A program made the translations under genes and the position numbers. This document shows, piece by piece, positions 1 to 8,760 of a DNA stretch of 46,929 nt. The stretch is taken from positions 32,183-79,111 of the forward strand of contig JAPPFK010000177.1 in assembly GCA_028823885.1 (NCBI GenBank). Reading direction: 5' to 3'. The notes under the pieces were generated by a model. It ran no database searches. It was not told the origin of the DNA and worked only from the letters and a program-made list of their open reading frames with translations. Every line of letters starts with the position of its first letter. Positions within the stretch are counted from its first letter, which is position 1. This DNA is from Rhodospirillales bacterium (lineage in GTDB: Bacteria > Pseudomonadota > Alphaproteobacteria > Rhodospirillales > UBA2165).

Positions 1-426
1 AAGCGGCTCGCCCTTTGCCCGCCCAAACCCATGGTGTGTGTATCACACAACGCGGCCGGTGACGGCGGCCTCGGCGGCCGCGGCAAACGCCGCGGCGACG
101 ACACCCCCCATTGAATGACCGACGGCCACCACATTCGGCAATTTTAGGAACGCTATCAAGGATTTAGCTGCCAAGACATAGTCCTCTGGGCGATCTCCAA
201 ATGAATCGGACTCACCGAAACTCGGCGCATCCCAGGCAACGATACGGAAGGATGAGGCCAACTCGTGAAAGGCATAAGACCAACTCAGACTACTGCCATT
301 CATGCCGTGCAAAAAAAGAAGGGCTGGGCCGGAACCCGCTTCCCGATAGGCTAGTCGGCCACCCTTGTGTGGCACAAACCGTAAGTTGGGCGCTTCTATC
401 ATTCGCGTAAGCCCCCTCCGAGCCAT
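1..426 (-). pseudogene. alpha/beta hydrolase fold protein, interrupted by an in-frame TGA at 43-45 and running off the window edge
   Basis: GPALLFLHGMNGSSLSW, nucleophile-elbow GHSMGG; same frame continues after TGA as YTHHGFGRAKGEPL, which looks like hydrolase sequence. Confidence 0.65.
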
Positions 427-515
427 CAGCTCGTCAACGGGGCGCTTTCCCGAAGATGGCCCCCCTGCCTCTCTAGCGGAACACAGGGGGTTACTTCAAA
501 AAATAATAAAAAATT

Positions 516-986
516 TTACATGTCTTGATCGGTCGGAAGCTCATTCAGCTCACGCATTGAAATCAAGGTTTGCGCAAGCCTCAAAGACTGCATGAACTTC
601 TCGTTGACCAGAAGCGCATTGCAGTAGTTGCGCCAGGCGTCCAGCATCGGTTCGGTCGGTCGAAAGTCGCGACGGCGGCGATCTCCCCCCTCCGGCATTT
701 CCTCCAGATAACCGAACTCCAGCGCCTCATGTACGGTGGATGTTACGGTTGGCCGGCTAAAATCAGATACTTGCACAAGATCCGTTATCGTGAAGGAGCC
801 TTTGGAGAAGTAAAAGTTCATCATGTACCGGCGGAGCTCGAATGCCGTGAAGCTGGTGTTGAAAAACCGGCGCACCTGGCCAGGGCCGTGCTCTCGTCGA
901 TAGATGTGGCGCGAGCTTTCGAACGAAGCCTGCACAAAGCAAAAGTGGTCGAAGAGTGTTTTCTCGTTCAGCAAGAGCGCCCCCAT
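516..986 (-). CDS. MarR-like/winged-helix transcriptional regulator
   Basis: 156-aa ORF with FTITDLVQVSDFSRPTVTSTVHEALEFGYLEEMPEGGDRRRRDFRPT (HTH plus wing pattern). Confidence 0.6.
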   Translation of the reverse strand: MGALLLNEKTLFDHFCFVQASFESSRHIYRREHGPGQVRRFFNTSFTAFELRRYMMNFYFSKGSFTITDLVQVSDFSRPTVTSTVHEALEFGYLEEMPEGGDRRRRDFRPTEPMLDAWRNYCNALLVNEKFMQSLRLAQTLISMRELNELPTDQDM

Positions 987-1697
987 TTATGCAAATATTT
1001 TCACCTAAATACTGCCACATTCGAGCAAACCTGCAACCAGATTCTCGCTCGTGCTCGACCGTTTAGAGTCCATAGATGCGGCGCAAATTCTCAAGATCGG
1101 CTTCGACTGCCTTGACATTTGCGGCGGTTGCTTTGCGCATTGAACTACCGTTGGGCAGCTACTGGGGCTGAGCTTTACGGAAATCTACCGATTTGCGGCA
1201 TGGAGTTCCTGGCTCATCAATCTGATGGTCGCGAAATGGTGGCTAAGAAGACGGTCATTAACCGCCGGTTCAATTTGAGCGTTTGGTCGTTAGCGTTGTG
1301 CGATGAGTGATCGAAGCCACAATTGCGCGATCGAGAACCTACTTATAGTTCACTCATAAATCGACCAAAGGCCGCTCCTGGGTGGAAGAAGACGCTAGAA
1401 AATCGCGGATTTATGCCCACTCTTCCCCCGTAAGCGGACTCAAAATTGACTATTGTGGGGGGACTGCCATTAGCCAAAAGCGGACTCTCGCTACAATTTA
1501 TGGGTGGTCGGTATCGGGCACATTGCGTAGCCGTTGGGCGGGAGTCGCCCACCTCATTAGAATCGGACTTTAGGGATTGAGCGGCAATTTCCGTGGATGG
1601 GACGAATTTATATATATTGACCGGACGAAGTGAGCAGAGGACGCCCCTGCTTGATACTGCAGCGAAATTCAGACCGGCGGAGAGGGGCGGTGCAAAG

Positions 1698-2762
1698 ATG
1701 AATATCCTGATTGTTGGCGCCGGGCCCACGGGTCTAACAGCCGGCTTGGAGTTGGCACGGCGTGGAATTACTCCAACGATTGTTGATAAACGGGAATCGG
1801 CATCGACCCTGAGCCGCGCCGTCGGCATCACATCGCGTAGCCTGGAAATATTGTCGCGTTCGGGGGCCGCCGAACGATTGATTGAGGAAGGCATCGCGAT
1901 GGAAGGACTGAAGGTTTATGTCGGTGACCGGTTGGTAATGGAGGTGCCGCTTTATTCGGATCGCACCTACTATCAGCATGTTCTGGGCTTAGCACAGGAT
2001 CGGACGGAGGCGATAATGGCGGACACGCTCACCTCTTTGGGCGTTGCCGTGCGTTATGGCGTGGCTGTGGTCGGTCTCACGGAGAACTCCGATCATGTGG
2101 TTGTCCGTTATTCTGACGATACCGAAGAGGCTTTCGAGCAAGTCATTGGCGCGGACGGAACCCGAAGCACGGTTCGAGAGCAGGCGGGTATCGGCTACCC
2201 TGGACACGATCTTCCCCAGATTTGGTCCATTGCCGATGTCGATTGTGACGATTGGCGTCACCCCGGCCGTGTAACCGTCGTCCGCGCGGCACCGGGCAAG
2301 ACCATCGTCGTCGGGCCGCTCGGCTCCACCCGATACCGTCTCGTCGCCAGCCATGAGGATGCAATAGAGGCATTGCCGTTGCCGATGAACATAAAAAATG
2401 TCCGCAGTGAGGGGAAGTTCACGATATCCGTACGTCAGGCGGAAACTTACTCGAAGGGACGGGTTCATCTAGCCGGCGACGCGGCCCATTGCCACGTGCC
2501 TATCGGTGGTCGTGGTATGAACCTGGGCATCGCCGATGCCGCGGAATTGACAAAACAGCTGATCGAAGGGGGCGACATGGATGAATATTCATCGATTCGA
2601 CACAGCTACGGTGCGGCGACGCTCAAGGTGACCGAGCGCGGCCGTAAAATGGCAGGGGGGATAAACCTACCCAGGCGTGCGGCATTTCGCCTGTTGACGA
2701 CCGTGGTCAATGCCATCGGTCCTGTAAAACGGCGGTTGGGCCGATTTTTGGTGGAGTTCTGA
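1698..2762 (+). CDS. FAD-dependent monooxygenase (PHBH-like)
   Basis: MNILIVGAGPTGLTAGLELARRG (Rossmann GxGxxG), VIGADGTRSTVREQAG (DG motif), GRVHLAGDAAHCHVPIGGRGMNLGIADA; ATG at 1698 preferred over upstream starts. Confidence 0.88.
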   Translation: MNILIVGAGPTGLTAGLELARRGITPTIVDKRESASTLSRAVGITSRSLEILSRSGAAERLIEEGIAMEGLKVYVGDRLVMEVPLYSDRTYYQHVLGLAQDRTEAIMADTLTSLGVAVRYGVAVVGLTENSDHVVVRYSDDTEEAFEQVIGADGTRSTVREQAGIGYPGHDLPQIWSIADVDCDDWRHPGRVTVVRAAPGKTIVVGPLGSTRYRLVASHEDAIEALPLPMNIKNVRSEGKFTISVRQAETYSKGRVHLAGDAAHCHVPIGGRGMNLGIADAAELTKQLIEGGDMDEYSSIRHSYGAATLKVTERGRKMAGGINLPRRAAFRLLTTVVNAIGPVKRRLGRFLVEF

Positions 2763-2962
2763 GTGCGATACTGATCCGACAACATTAGATTCTGCCGCGG
2801 AGCAAGCAGCCATGGATAGCCCAAGACGCGGCGGTTACCTCCGGGTCGCTGGCAGATTTTTAGCGATTTTCTCGGGAATGTCCGCTTCCAGTGGTAGAGC
2901 AGACGCTAGAGCCGATCTAGACTTCGGTGGCTGAAAGGTCCGCAATTAGCCACAAGCCGACA

Positions 2963-3232
2963 TTAGCCTTCTGGAACTCCGGCTTTACGGAGACCGTCGA
3001 TATAGAATTTCTGGTTCTTATCAGGACGTGTGGCTGCCTTCTCCGAGATCCATTGCAGAGTCACGTGGGGCCATTGTACCGCCATTCGTTCAATCTCGGC
3101 TGCTGCCACGTCCAACCGCCCTAGATGACCGAGCGCGGAAATTCGAGCGAGATGTGCGTAGACCATAGTGAGTTGAACTAACGATTTGTCCGCCCACTCT
3201 ATCAGCGCCGCAAACGTGCGTTTCATGTTCAT
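2963..3232 (-). pseudogene. C-terminal fragment of a TPR-type adenylate/guanylate-cyclase-like protein
   Basis: TPR-like YAHLARISALGHLGRLDVAAAEIERM and C-terminal YIDGLRKAGVPE; no cyclase domain upstream. Confidence 0.4.
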
Positions 3233-3289
3233 GTCACGAAAAAACCGGCTGATAAGGCCGGTCGACTTAAAGGGGCTTAACTTAACTCT

Positions 3290-4327
3290 CTAGCTGAGCT
3301 CCGCCCGGACGATTGCCGCGCCGGCGGCCATGGCTTTGATTTTGCCGAAGGCCACGTCCCGGGGCAGGTATTTGAGGCCGCAGTCGGGGGCGACGATGAT
3401 CCGTTCCGCGGCACAATGGGGCAGCGCCCGGCGGATGCAGGCGGCCACCTGATCCGGGGTTTCGACCTCGTGGGTGGAGAGGTCGAGCACGCCCAAAATG
3501 ATCTTTTTGTCCGGCAGGGTTTCCAATATTTCGCAATCGAGTTTCGACTGCGCCGTCTCAATGGAAATGCCGTGGACCGGGCAGTCCGCGAACTCAGGCA
3601 GGAAGGAGTACCCCTCCGGCCGATCATGCTGAAGGGCGGCGTAACCGAAACAAATGTGGACGGCGGTTTCGCCGGTGAGGCCGTCCAGGGCCTTGTTGAG
3701 GGCCGCCAAACCGAACTCCCGGGCGGGTTCGGGCCGGGCTTGCATGTAGGGTTCATCCAACTGGACGATATCGGCGCCGGCGGCGAACAGGTCTCGGGCT
3801 TCCTCATGTACGGCGGCGGCGTAATCCATGGCCATCTCCGCATCGCTCTCGTAATAGTCGTTCTGGGCCTGCTGGGACATAGTGAACGGGCCGGGGATGG
3901 TCATTTTGATCCGCCGGTCCGTGTGGGCGCGGAGGAACTCAACATCTTCCACTTCCACGGCATGCTTCCGCCGGATGGGCCCTGTGATCCGGGGCACCGG
4001 ATTGGGCGCGCCGGTCCGGTCCAGGGCCGTGCCGGGATTGTCCAGATCGATGCCCTCCAACGCGGTGGCAAAGCGGTTTGAGTAGCTCTCCCGGCGGATT
4101 TCACCGTCGGTGATGATATCGAGCCCGGCTTGTTCCTGTTCCCAAATGGCGATCAGGGTGGCGTCGTCCTGGGCTTGCTCAAGATGCTCCGGGTCCGGCT
4201 TCCACAGTTCCAATGCCCGCGTCCGGGGCGGCAACCGCGCGCCCAGCCGCTTCCGGTCAATCAGCCAGTCCGGCTGTGGATAAGAGCCGACCAGGGATGT
4301 CGGGAGAAGGGTTTGGCGGTTTGTCAT
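3290..4327 (-). CDS. cobalamin-independent methionine synthase MetE C-terminal domain-like protein
   Basis: LPTSLVGSYPQPDWL, TDGEIRRESY, IVQLDEPYMQARPE, HICFGY, IVAPDCGLKYLPRDVAFGKIKAM. Confidence 0.88.
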   Translation of the reverse strand: MTNRQTLLPTSLVGSYPQPDWLIDRKRLGARLPPRTRALELWKPDPEHLEQAQDDATLIAIWEQEQAGLDIITDGEIRRESYSNRFATALEGIDLDNPGTALDRTGAPNPVPRITGPIRRKHAVEVEDVEFLRAHTDRRIKMTIPGPFTMSQQAQNDYYESDAEMAMDYAAAVHEEARDLFAAGADIVQLDEPYMQARPEPAREFGLAALNKALDGLTGETAVHICFGYAALQHDRPEGYSFLPEFADCPVHGISIETAQSKLDCEILETLPDKKIILGVLDLSTHEVETPDQVAACIRRALPHCAAERIIVAPDCGLKYLPRDVAFGKIKAMAAGAAIVRAELS

Positions 4328-4511
4328 GGTGCTGCAACGGACCGGATTTCGTTGACGAAGACCCTACATCAATTTTTTGCACGTTTTACTTATATGTTCA
4401 GTTCAAATGACAAATAAGTTTATGAGACGGTTTGAAATCACGGAAGATGGCATCACCAATTGGGCGTCATTAAATTGTTTTCGAGACAGCTCTTCTGTCC
4501 TACGGATAAGT

Positions 4512-4541
4512 GGGCGGCGGTTATGCCGCCGCCCTTTTCTT
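4512..4541 (+). terminator. intrinsic terminator-like hairpin upstream of the arylsulfotransferase gene
   Basis: GGGCGGCGG-TTATG-CCGCCGCCC followed by TTTTCTT. Confidence 0.75.
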
Positions 4542-4569
4542 GTACAATTGCCTATCAGGGGACCCCTCT

Positions 4570-5793
4570 ATGCCACCTACCGTATTTCCAAAAGGCGTCA
4601 CGATCCACGAAACGGACAAGGCCTACGACTGCCACGTCATGTACGAAGGCAGAGGCGGCGAATCCTATCTCGTCAATATGGCCGGCGATATCGTCCGCCA
4701 ATGGCCGCATACCGGATTCCCGGCCGAAATGATCGATCCCGCTGTGAACGGCGGCAGGAAGGGGCATGTTCTGCTCCAGCGGGAACCGGACACTTTCTTT
4801 AACGAGACGATTCTTGAAATGGATTGGGATGCCAACATCGTCTGGGAGTGGGGAGACAAGGCGCCGGGAGGCAAGGCGCGTCAAAACCACGACCTCTGCC
4901 GCCTCGCCAACGGCAACACGATGATCATCAGCAAAAAGGAATATACGGTCCCGGATCTCCATCCCGAAGAGTTCACGGATCAGCCCCTCTACGAAGTCAC
5001 GCCCGACGGCGAAATCGTTTGGGAGTGGGCGCCCCACGAACATCTGGACGAACTCGGGATCGATGGGCGCCGTCAGGAGGTTCTCTTCAGCAAGACCGAC
5101 GTCCGGTCAAGGGCGTATATATTCGTGATCAACGACATGCAGCCCCTTGGGCCCAACAAATGGCATGACGGGGGAGACGGCCGTTTCCATCCCGACAATG
5201 TTATGATCGATTCCCGGGAGGCGAATTTCATCGCCATCGTCGAGAAATCAAGCGGCAAGGTAGTATGGCGGATCGGTCCCGATTACCCGGGCGCATACGA
5301 TTTTACCCAACGGGATTTCAACGGGCCGTGCCCCAAGCCGGTCGATTCGATCTCCGGTCAGCATGATGCCCATATGATACCTGCCGGACTGCCGGGCGAA
5401 GGCAACGTTCTGGTTTTCGATAATGACGGTCCGGCCGGTTTGCCTCAGGTCTATGCGAAGACGTTCCCGGGGTCACGGATATTGGAGATCGATCCGATCA
5501 CGGAGCAAATTGTCTGGCAGTATGACGGCTCCAGTTCCTCCATGCCGTTCTGGGCGTTTTACAGCTCGTTCATTTCCAGCGCCCGGCGGCTGCCCAACGG
5601 GAACACCCTCATCTGCGAAGGCATGCACGGGCGCATCTTTCAGGTGACCGCGGACGGTGAGATTGTCTGGGAATATGTCAATCCAATCTTCGGCGAATGG
5701 AGCCAGCACCAGATGAACCTGATCAACTTCGGGGGACGCAAGGCCAACTGGGTGTTCCGCGCACAGCCCGTACCGAACGACTGGCTGCCTTGA
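4570..5793 (+). CDS. arylsulfotransferase (ASST)-like protein
   Basis: repeated beta-propeller motifs (NIVWEWGDKAPGG, EIVWEWAPHEH, KVVWRIGPDYPG, QIVWQYDGSSSS, EIVWEYVNPIFG), RLANGNTMI, RLPNGNTLICEG. Confidence 0.82.
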   Translation: MPPTVFPKGVTIHETDKAYDCHVMYEGRGGESYLVNMAGDIVRQWPHTGFPAEMIDPAVNGGRKGHVLLQREPDTFFNETILEMDWDANIVWEWGDKAPGGKARQNHDLCRLANGNTMIISKKEYTVPDLHPEEFTDQPLYEVTPDGEIVWEWAPHEHLDELGIDGRRQEVLFSKTDVRSRAYIFVINDMQPLGPNKWHDGGDGRFHPDNVMIDSREANFIAIVEKSSGKVVWRIGPDYPGAYDFTQRDFNGPCPKPVDSISGQHDAHMIPAGLPGEGNVLVFDNDGPAGLPQVYAKTFPGSRILEIDPITEQIVWQYDGSSSSMPFWAFYSSFISSARRLPNGNTLICEGMHGRIFQVTADGEIVWEYVNPIFGEWSQHQMNLINFGGRKANWVFRAQPVPNDWLP

Positions 5794-6100
5794 ACCTAAG
5801 GACCGCAGGGGCACTGTCGGAAGAAACGGGGCTGTGAGCGTGTTTTTTCTTCCCACAATATATTGGGGTGAAAAATCACAATCCCTTTCGCTGTTTCAAG
5901 TGACGTGAGACATCGCTGGAAGCGAGTGAGGCAAACTCGTTCGCGTATTCTGAACTTGCCTGAACGGCCGCGCGCACCTGCCTCATCGCGAGGAACATGC
6001 GGGTCCGCGTTTCATCCGTCCTGGAAACGTCCCGCTCCGGCGAAAAGGCCATCGAGGCTGGATACCCGACGGAATCTGAGGTCCCCACGGCACTCACTAG

Positions 6101-7594
6101 CTATCGGTAGTTGACAAATACCGGGCTTGTCCACGCCATGTGGCCATTTTTCTGCTTCACCCGGAGATACACGTTCGACCTGATGTCCGAGGTCGGCAAA
6201 GTGCAACTGTCCTGCACCTCGGTCGCATTCGACGGCAGTATCCGGTGCCAGTGATAATTCTCCGACGGCCACGGCGCCAAATGATGCGGCTCGGAACCAC
6301 GAAACAGATTTACCACGCGTGACGTAGTCCTCTTGCTGATCGGCTTTGAGAGAACGACGTCTATGGATGCTTCGGTACTCCCCTCCAGTTCCAGCACGAG
6401 ACTTTGGTTGGGGTTCTCCCGAAACGCATCCTTCCGGGAGGTATAGGACTGGACGGAAAGCCCCGCTTCCCCGGTTCGGGTAAACCGGTGTCGACGATCT
6501 TCGTCAAATGGTCCCGACTGGAGGCAGGGGAAATACCGGAGAATCCGTCCATCTTTCACGGTGATCTCTATCGCCCAGTCCACGATCCTGGCTTCCGCCA
6601 TGGCCGACCATGGCCCCCAACCCCATTCGAGCCGAATCTGAAACGGTCGTCCGAAAGTTTCTTCCAGCCCGGCCGCCTCTTCGGCAAACGAGCGGTGGAC
6701 GACAACGCCATCCTGGATGACTTCCACCGCCTCTATCTCATCTCGGCCGCCAACGCTATATTCGATGGCGATTTCCTTGCCCGCCTCGATGTCAGCCCCC
6801 ATGACCTCTCCGTTCACATGGAAATCCACCTCGATCCTGTCGCCGGTAAGTGCGTAGGTCCGGCGCTTACGAATGGCGTCCAGGATTGCGGGGCGCGTGA
6901 GGTCTTCGACAAGTGCTGCCATGAGTCCCTCGCCATAGGCGCCGGGAAAGGCTGCGTGGTTGTCGCTGGAGGCCACAAATCCAAACTTTCTGCCTGCGGC
7001 CAGTGCGGCCTTGGCGGTGTTTACCGTATCCCGGCCGCCGGGCGATCCGATGAACATAGGGTATGGTCCCCGGTCATCCTCGGAGTTTCCGTGCCAGGAA
7101 TAGATTTCCACGACTGGCGTGCACTGATTGTCGAATTCGTCCCAGTTCACGCCTCGCCGGCCTCTCGGATAGGCAAGGTGATGGGGAATCATCAGAGCTG
7201 ATTTCGACAAACAGAATTGCCGAAGTTCGGTCAGCGAGTTTGCGTAGTGGATCGGTTGGTGATCGTCGGGAAACACCACGCACTGGTCACCAAAAAAATT
7301 TGAATGCCACTCGAAGCCCAGAAAGGAACAAAAGGAGCCGTCATCATTTGAATCAGCGATGACTTTTTGAACACGCGGCCAAGTCTCCGCCAATTGCTCG
7401 AATCCCTTGTTGAAGTATTCCTCACCGCCATTCTCGATTTCGCCCAGGTCATGCCAGCTTGAATGCCCCGTAAATGCAAAGAAATCGAGGTGTGTGCGTG
7501 CGACATCCACGCTCCGCTCAATCGAGCCAACGCCGTAACCATGAGCATTGTGGTTGTGAATGTCGCCGTAGACGACGGTGTAGTTGTCGGCCAT
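6101..7594 (-). CDS. PHP-domain / DUF3604-like protein
   Basis: VYGDIHNHNAHGYGVGSIERSVDVARTHLDFFAFTGHSSWHD, GFVASSDNHAAFPGAYGEGL, RKRRTYALTGDRIEVDFHVNGEVMG. Confidence 0.8.
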   Translation of the reverse strand: MADNYTVVYGDIHNHNAHGYGVGSIERSVDVARTHLDFFAFTGHSSWHDLGEIENGGEEYFNKGFEQLAETWPRVQKVIADSNDDGSFCSFLGFEWHSNFFGDQCVVFPDDHQPIHYANSLTELRQFCLSKSALMIPHHLAYPRGRRGVNWDEFDNQCTPVVEIYSWHGNSEDDRGPYPMFIGSPGGRDTVNTAKAALAAGRKFGFVASSDNHAAFPGAYGEGLMAALVEDLTRPAILDAIRKRRTYALTGDRIEVDFHVNGEVMGADIEAGKEIAIEYSVGGRDEIEAVEVIQDGVVVHRSFAEEAAGLEETFGRPFQIRLEWGWGPWSAMAEARIVDWAIEITVKDGRILRYFPCLQSGPFDEDRRHRFTRTGEAGLSVQSYTSRKDAFRENPNQSLVLELEGSTEASIDVVLSKPISKRTTSRVVNLFRGSEPHHLAPWPSENYHWHRILPSNATEVQDSCTLPTSDIRSNVYLRVKQKNGHMAWTSPVFVNYR

Positions 7595-7689
7595 GGGGCT
7601 CTCCTGACAGACGACGCGATGAACCCGCGAGATAGCTGACGCACCGCTACGGTCGTCTTCGTCGGCACCCGGACGGTCCGATACTTCGA

Positions 7690-7975
7690 CAGCCGTCTCT
7701 TTTTAGGCGTCTGAAATCGGACCCGGAACGGAGGTATCGATTTCACCGAAACCGACAATTGCCATCGCGCCGGCCAGCGCTCCCGGGTACCGAAAAATCG
7801 GGGCCGATTGTGCGGAAATAGCACGAAGGACGCCCCCGATCCAGCATGCCACGCCGTTCTCCCGGACTTCTTCCAGCATTTCTCGTTCGGCTTGCCCGAA
7901 CATGACGACCGCTCGACGCCAACCATAGCCTGGCCGAGGCCGCGAAACGCGTTCCCACGGGCGTCGGCATGGCCG
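7690..7975 (-). pseudogene. decayed IclR-family regulator effector domain (frameshifted)
   Basis: MPTPVGTRFAASA in one frame, EREMLEEVRENGVACWIGGVLRAISAQSAPIFRYPGALAGAMAIVGFGEID in another; IclR C-terminal pattern split over frames. Confidence 0.5.
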
Positions 7976-8088
7976 AAACGGCCGCAGTCTCCTCGACCCT
8001 GCGGGCGCTCGCCTTTAGGTTACGAGCCTAACGGGTGTCAAGCTCGTGACTGCCGCGTCTCATGACGGCTGAGGTGCGAATCAAATTG

Positions 8089-8107
8089 TTTGCCAATAGT
8101 TTGCCAA
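8089..8107. repeat. period-11 direct repeat TTTGCCAA-TAG-TTTGCCAA
   Basis: direct inspection; 66 bp before the tRNA-end scar at 8173. Confidence 0.8.
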
Positions 8108-8135
8108 ACGACCAAATCACCAATGACGGAATCCA

Positions 8136-8172
8136 AAAGCCCCCGACAGCATCATTGTTTTCGGGGGCTTTT
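8136..8172. terminator. terminator-like hairpin adjoining tRNA scar copy 1
   Basis: AAAAGCCCCCGA ... TCGGGGGCTTTTT, potentially bidirectional. Confidence 0.75.
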
Positions 8173-8243
8173 TGGTTGCGGGGGCAGGATTTGCCCAAGC
8201 ACCTACAATCAGTCGAACAGTGTGACGGTCAATCAGAGTGGTC
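8173..8243 (-). repeat. tRNA-3'-end-derived scar (att-like), copy 1
   Basis: reverse complement ends ...CAAATCCTGCCCCCGCAACCA (tRNA T-arm/acceptor/CCA); 71 bp matches 39232-39302 with 5 mismatches. Confidence 0.8.
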
Positions 8244-8299
8244 GCAGGAGCCGAATACCAACCTATCCTAATTTTGGGGATTAAATACTTGGCCTGCCA

Positions 8300-8377
8300 T
8301 TAGTAAATGAACCTGACGATGGCGGCAATTGTCGCCAGGACGAACACCGCTGCCAACACCACCTTCGTCGAGTTCAT
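8300..8377 (-). CDS. possible 25-aa single-TM small protein
   Basis: MNSTKVVLAAVFVLATIAAIVRFIY*, GGGA about 7 nt upstream. Confidence 0.25.
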   Translation of the reverse strand: MNSTKVVLAAVFVLATIAAIVRFIY

Positions 8378-8531
8378 TACGGTTCCCGTCAATCGTCGGG
8401 ATCATTTGCACGAGATCGGAAAAGCATGCCGCGACCGGAACACCGCGGGCGCTCTTCTTCAATCCCGATATCCCCGGTTCCGCAGCACGGTCATCCGAGG
8501 GCGTCCGTGGCATGTGTGTTCGCTTCGCGCT

Positions 8532-8760
8532 TCATGAAACGGTCGCCAGCACCCGCACCCAGGTCGCCAGCCAGCTTTTCCCGGTCATCGCGTTTCCCGA
8601 ACACCATTCCCGGCGGGCTTTCTGGACGTCTTCCGATTGCCACCAGTGATCGATCGCGCCGGTATGCTTCTCGACAAACTCAAGATCGGCGATGTCCGAC
8701 TCCGCGTCGACGTGCTGACGATACTTCAACTTCGAACGGGCAGACGGCGGCAGGAAATTT
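8532..8760 (-). pseudogene. C-terminal remnant of a second LIC12162-like transferase
   Basis: DHWWQSEDVQKARREWCSGNAMTGKSWLATWVRVL resembles EGWWRSEAVQSARRAWCHRYARTAMLWQWHWAKAL of the adjacent full-length gene. Confidence 0.55.

Noticed and set aside
5876-6097. 73-aa minus-strand ORF between the arylsulfotransferase and PHP-domain genes
   Set aside because: No recognisable motif, and overlapping ORFs on both strands; cannot support as coding.
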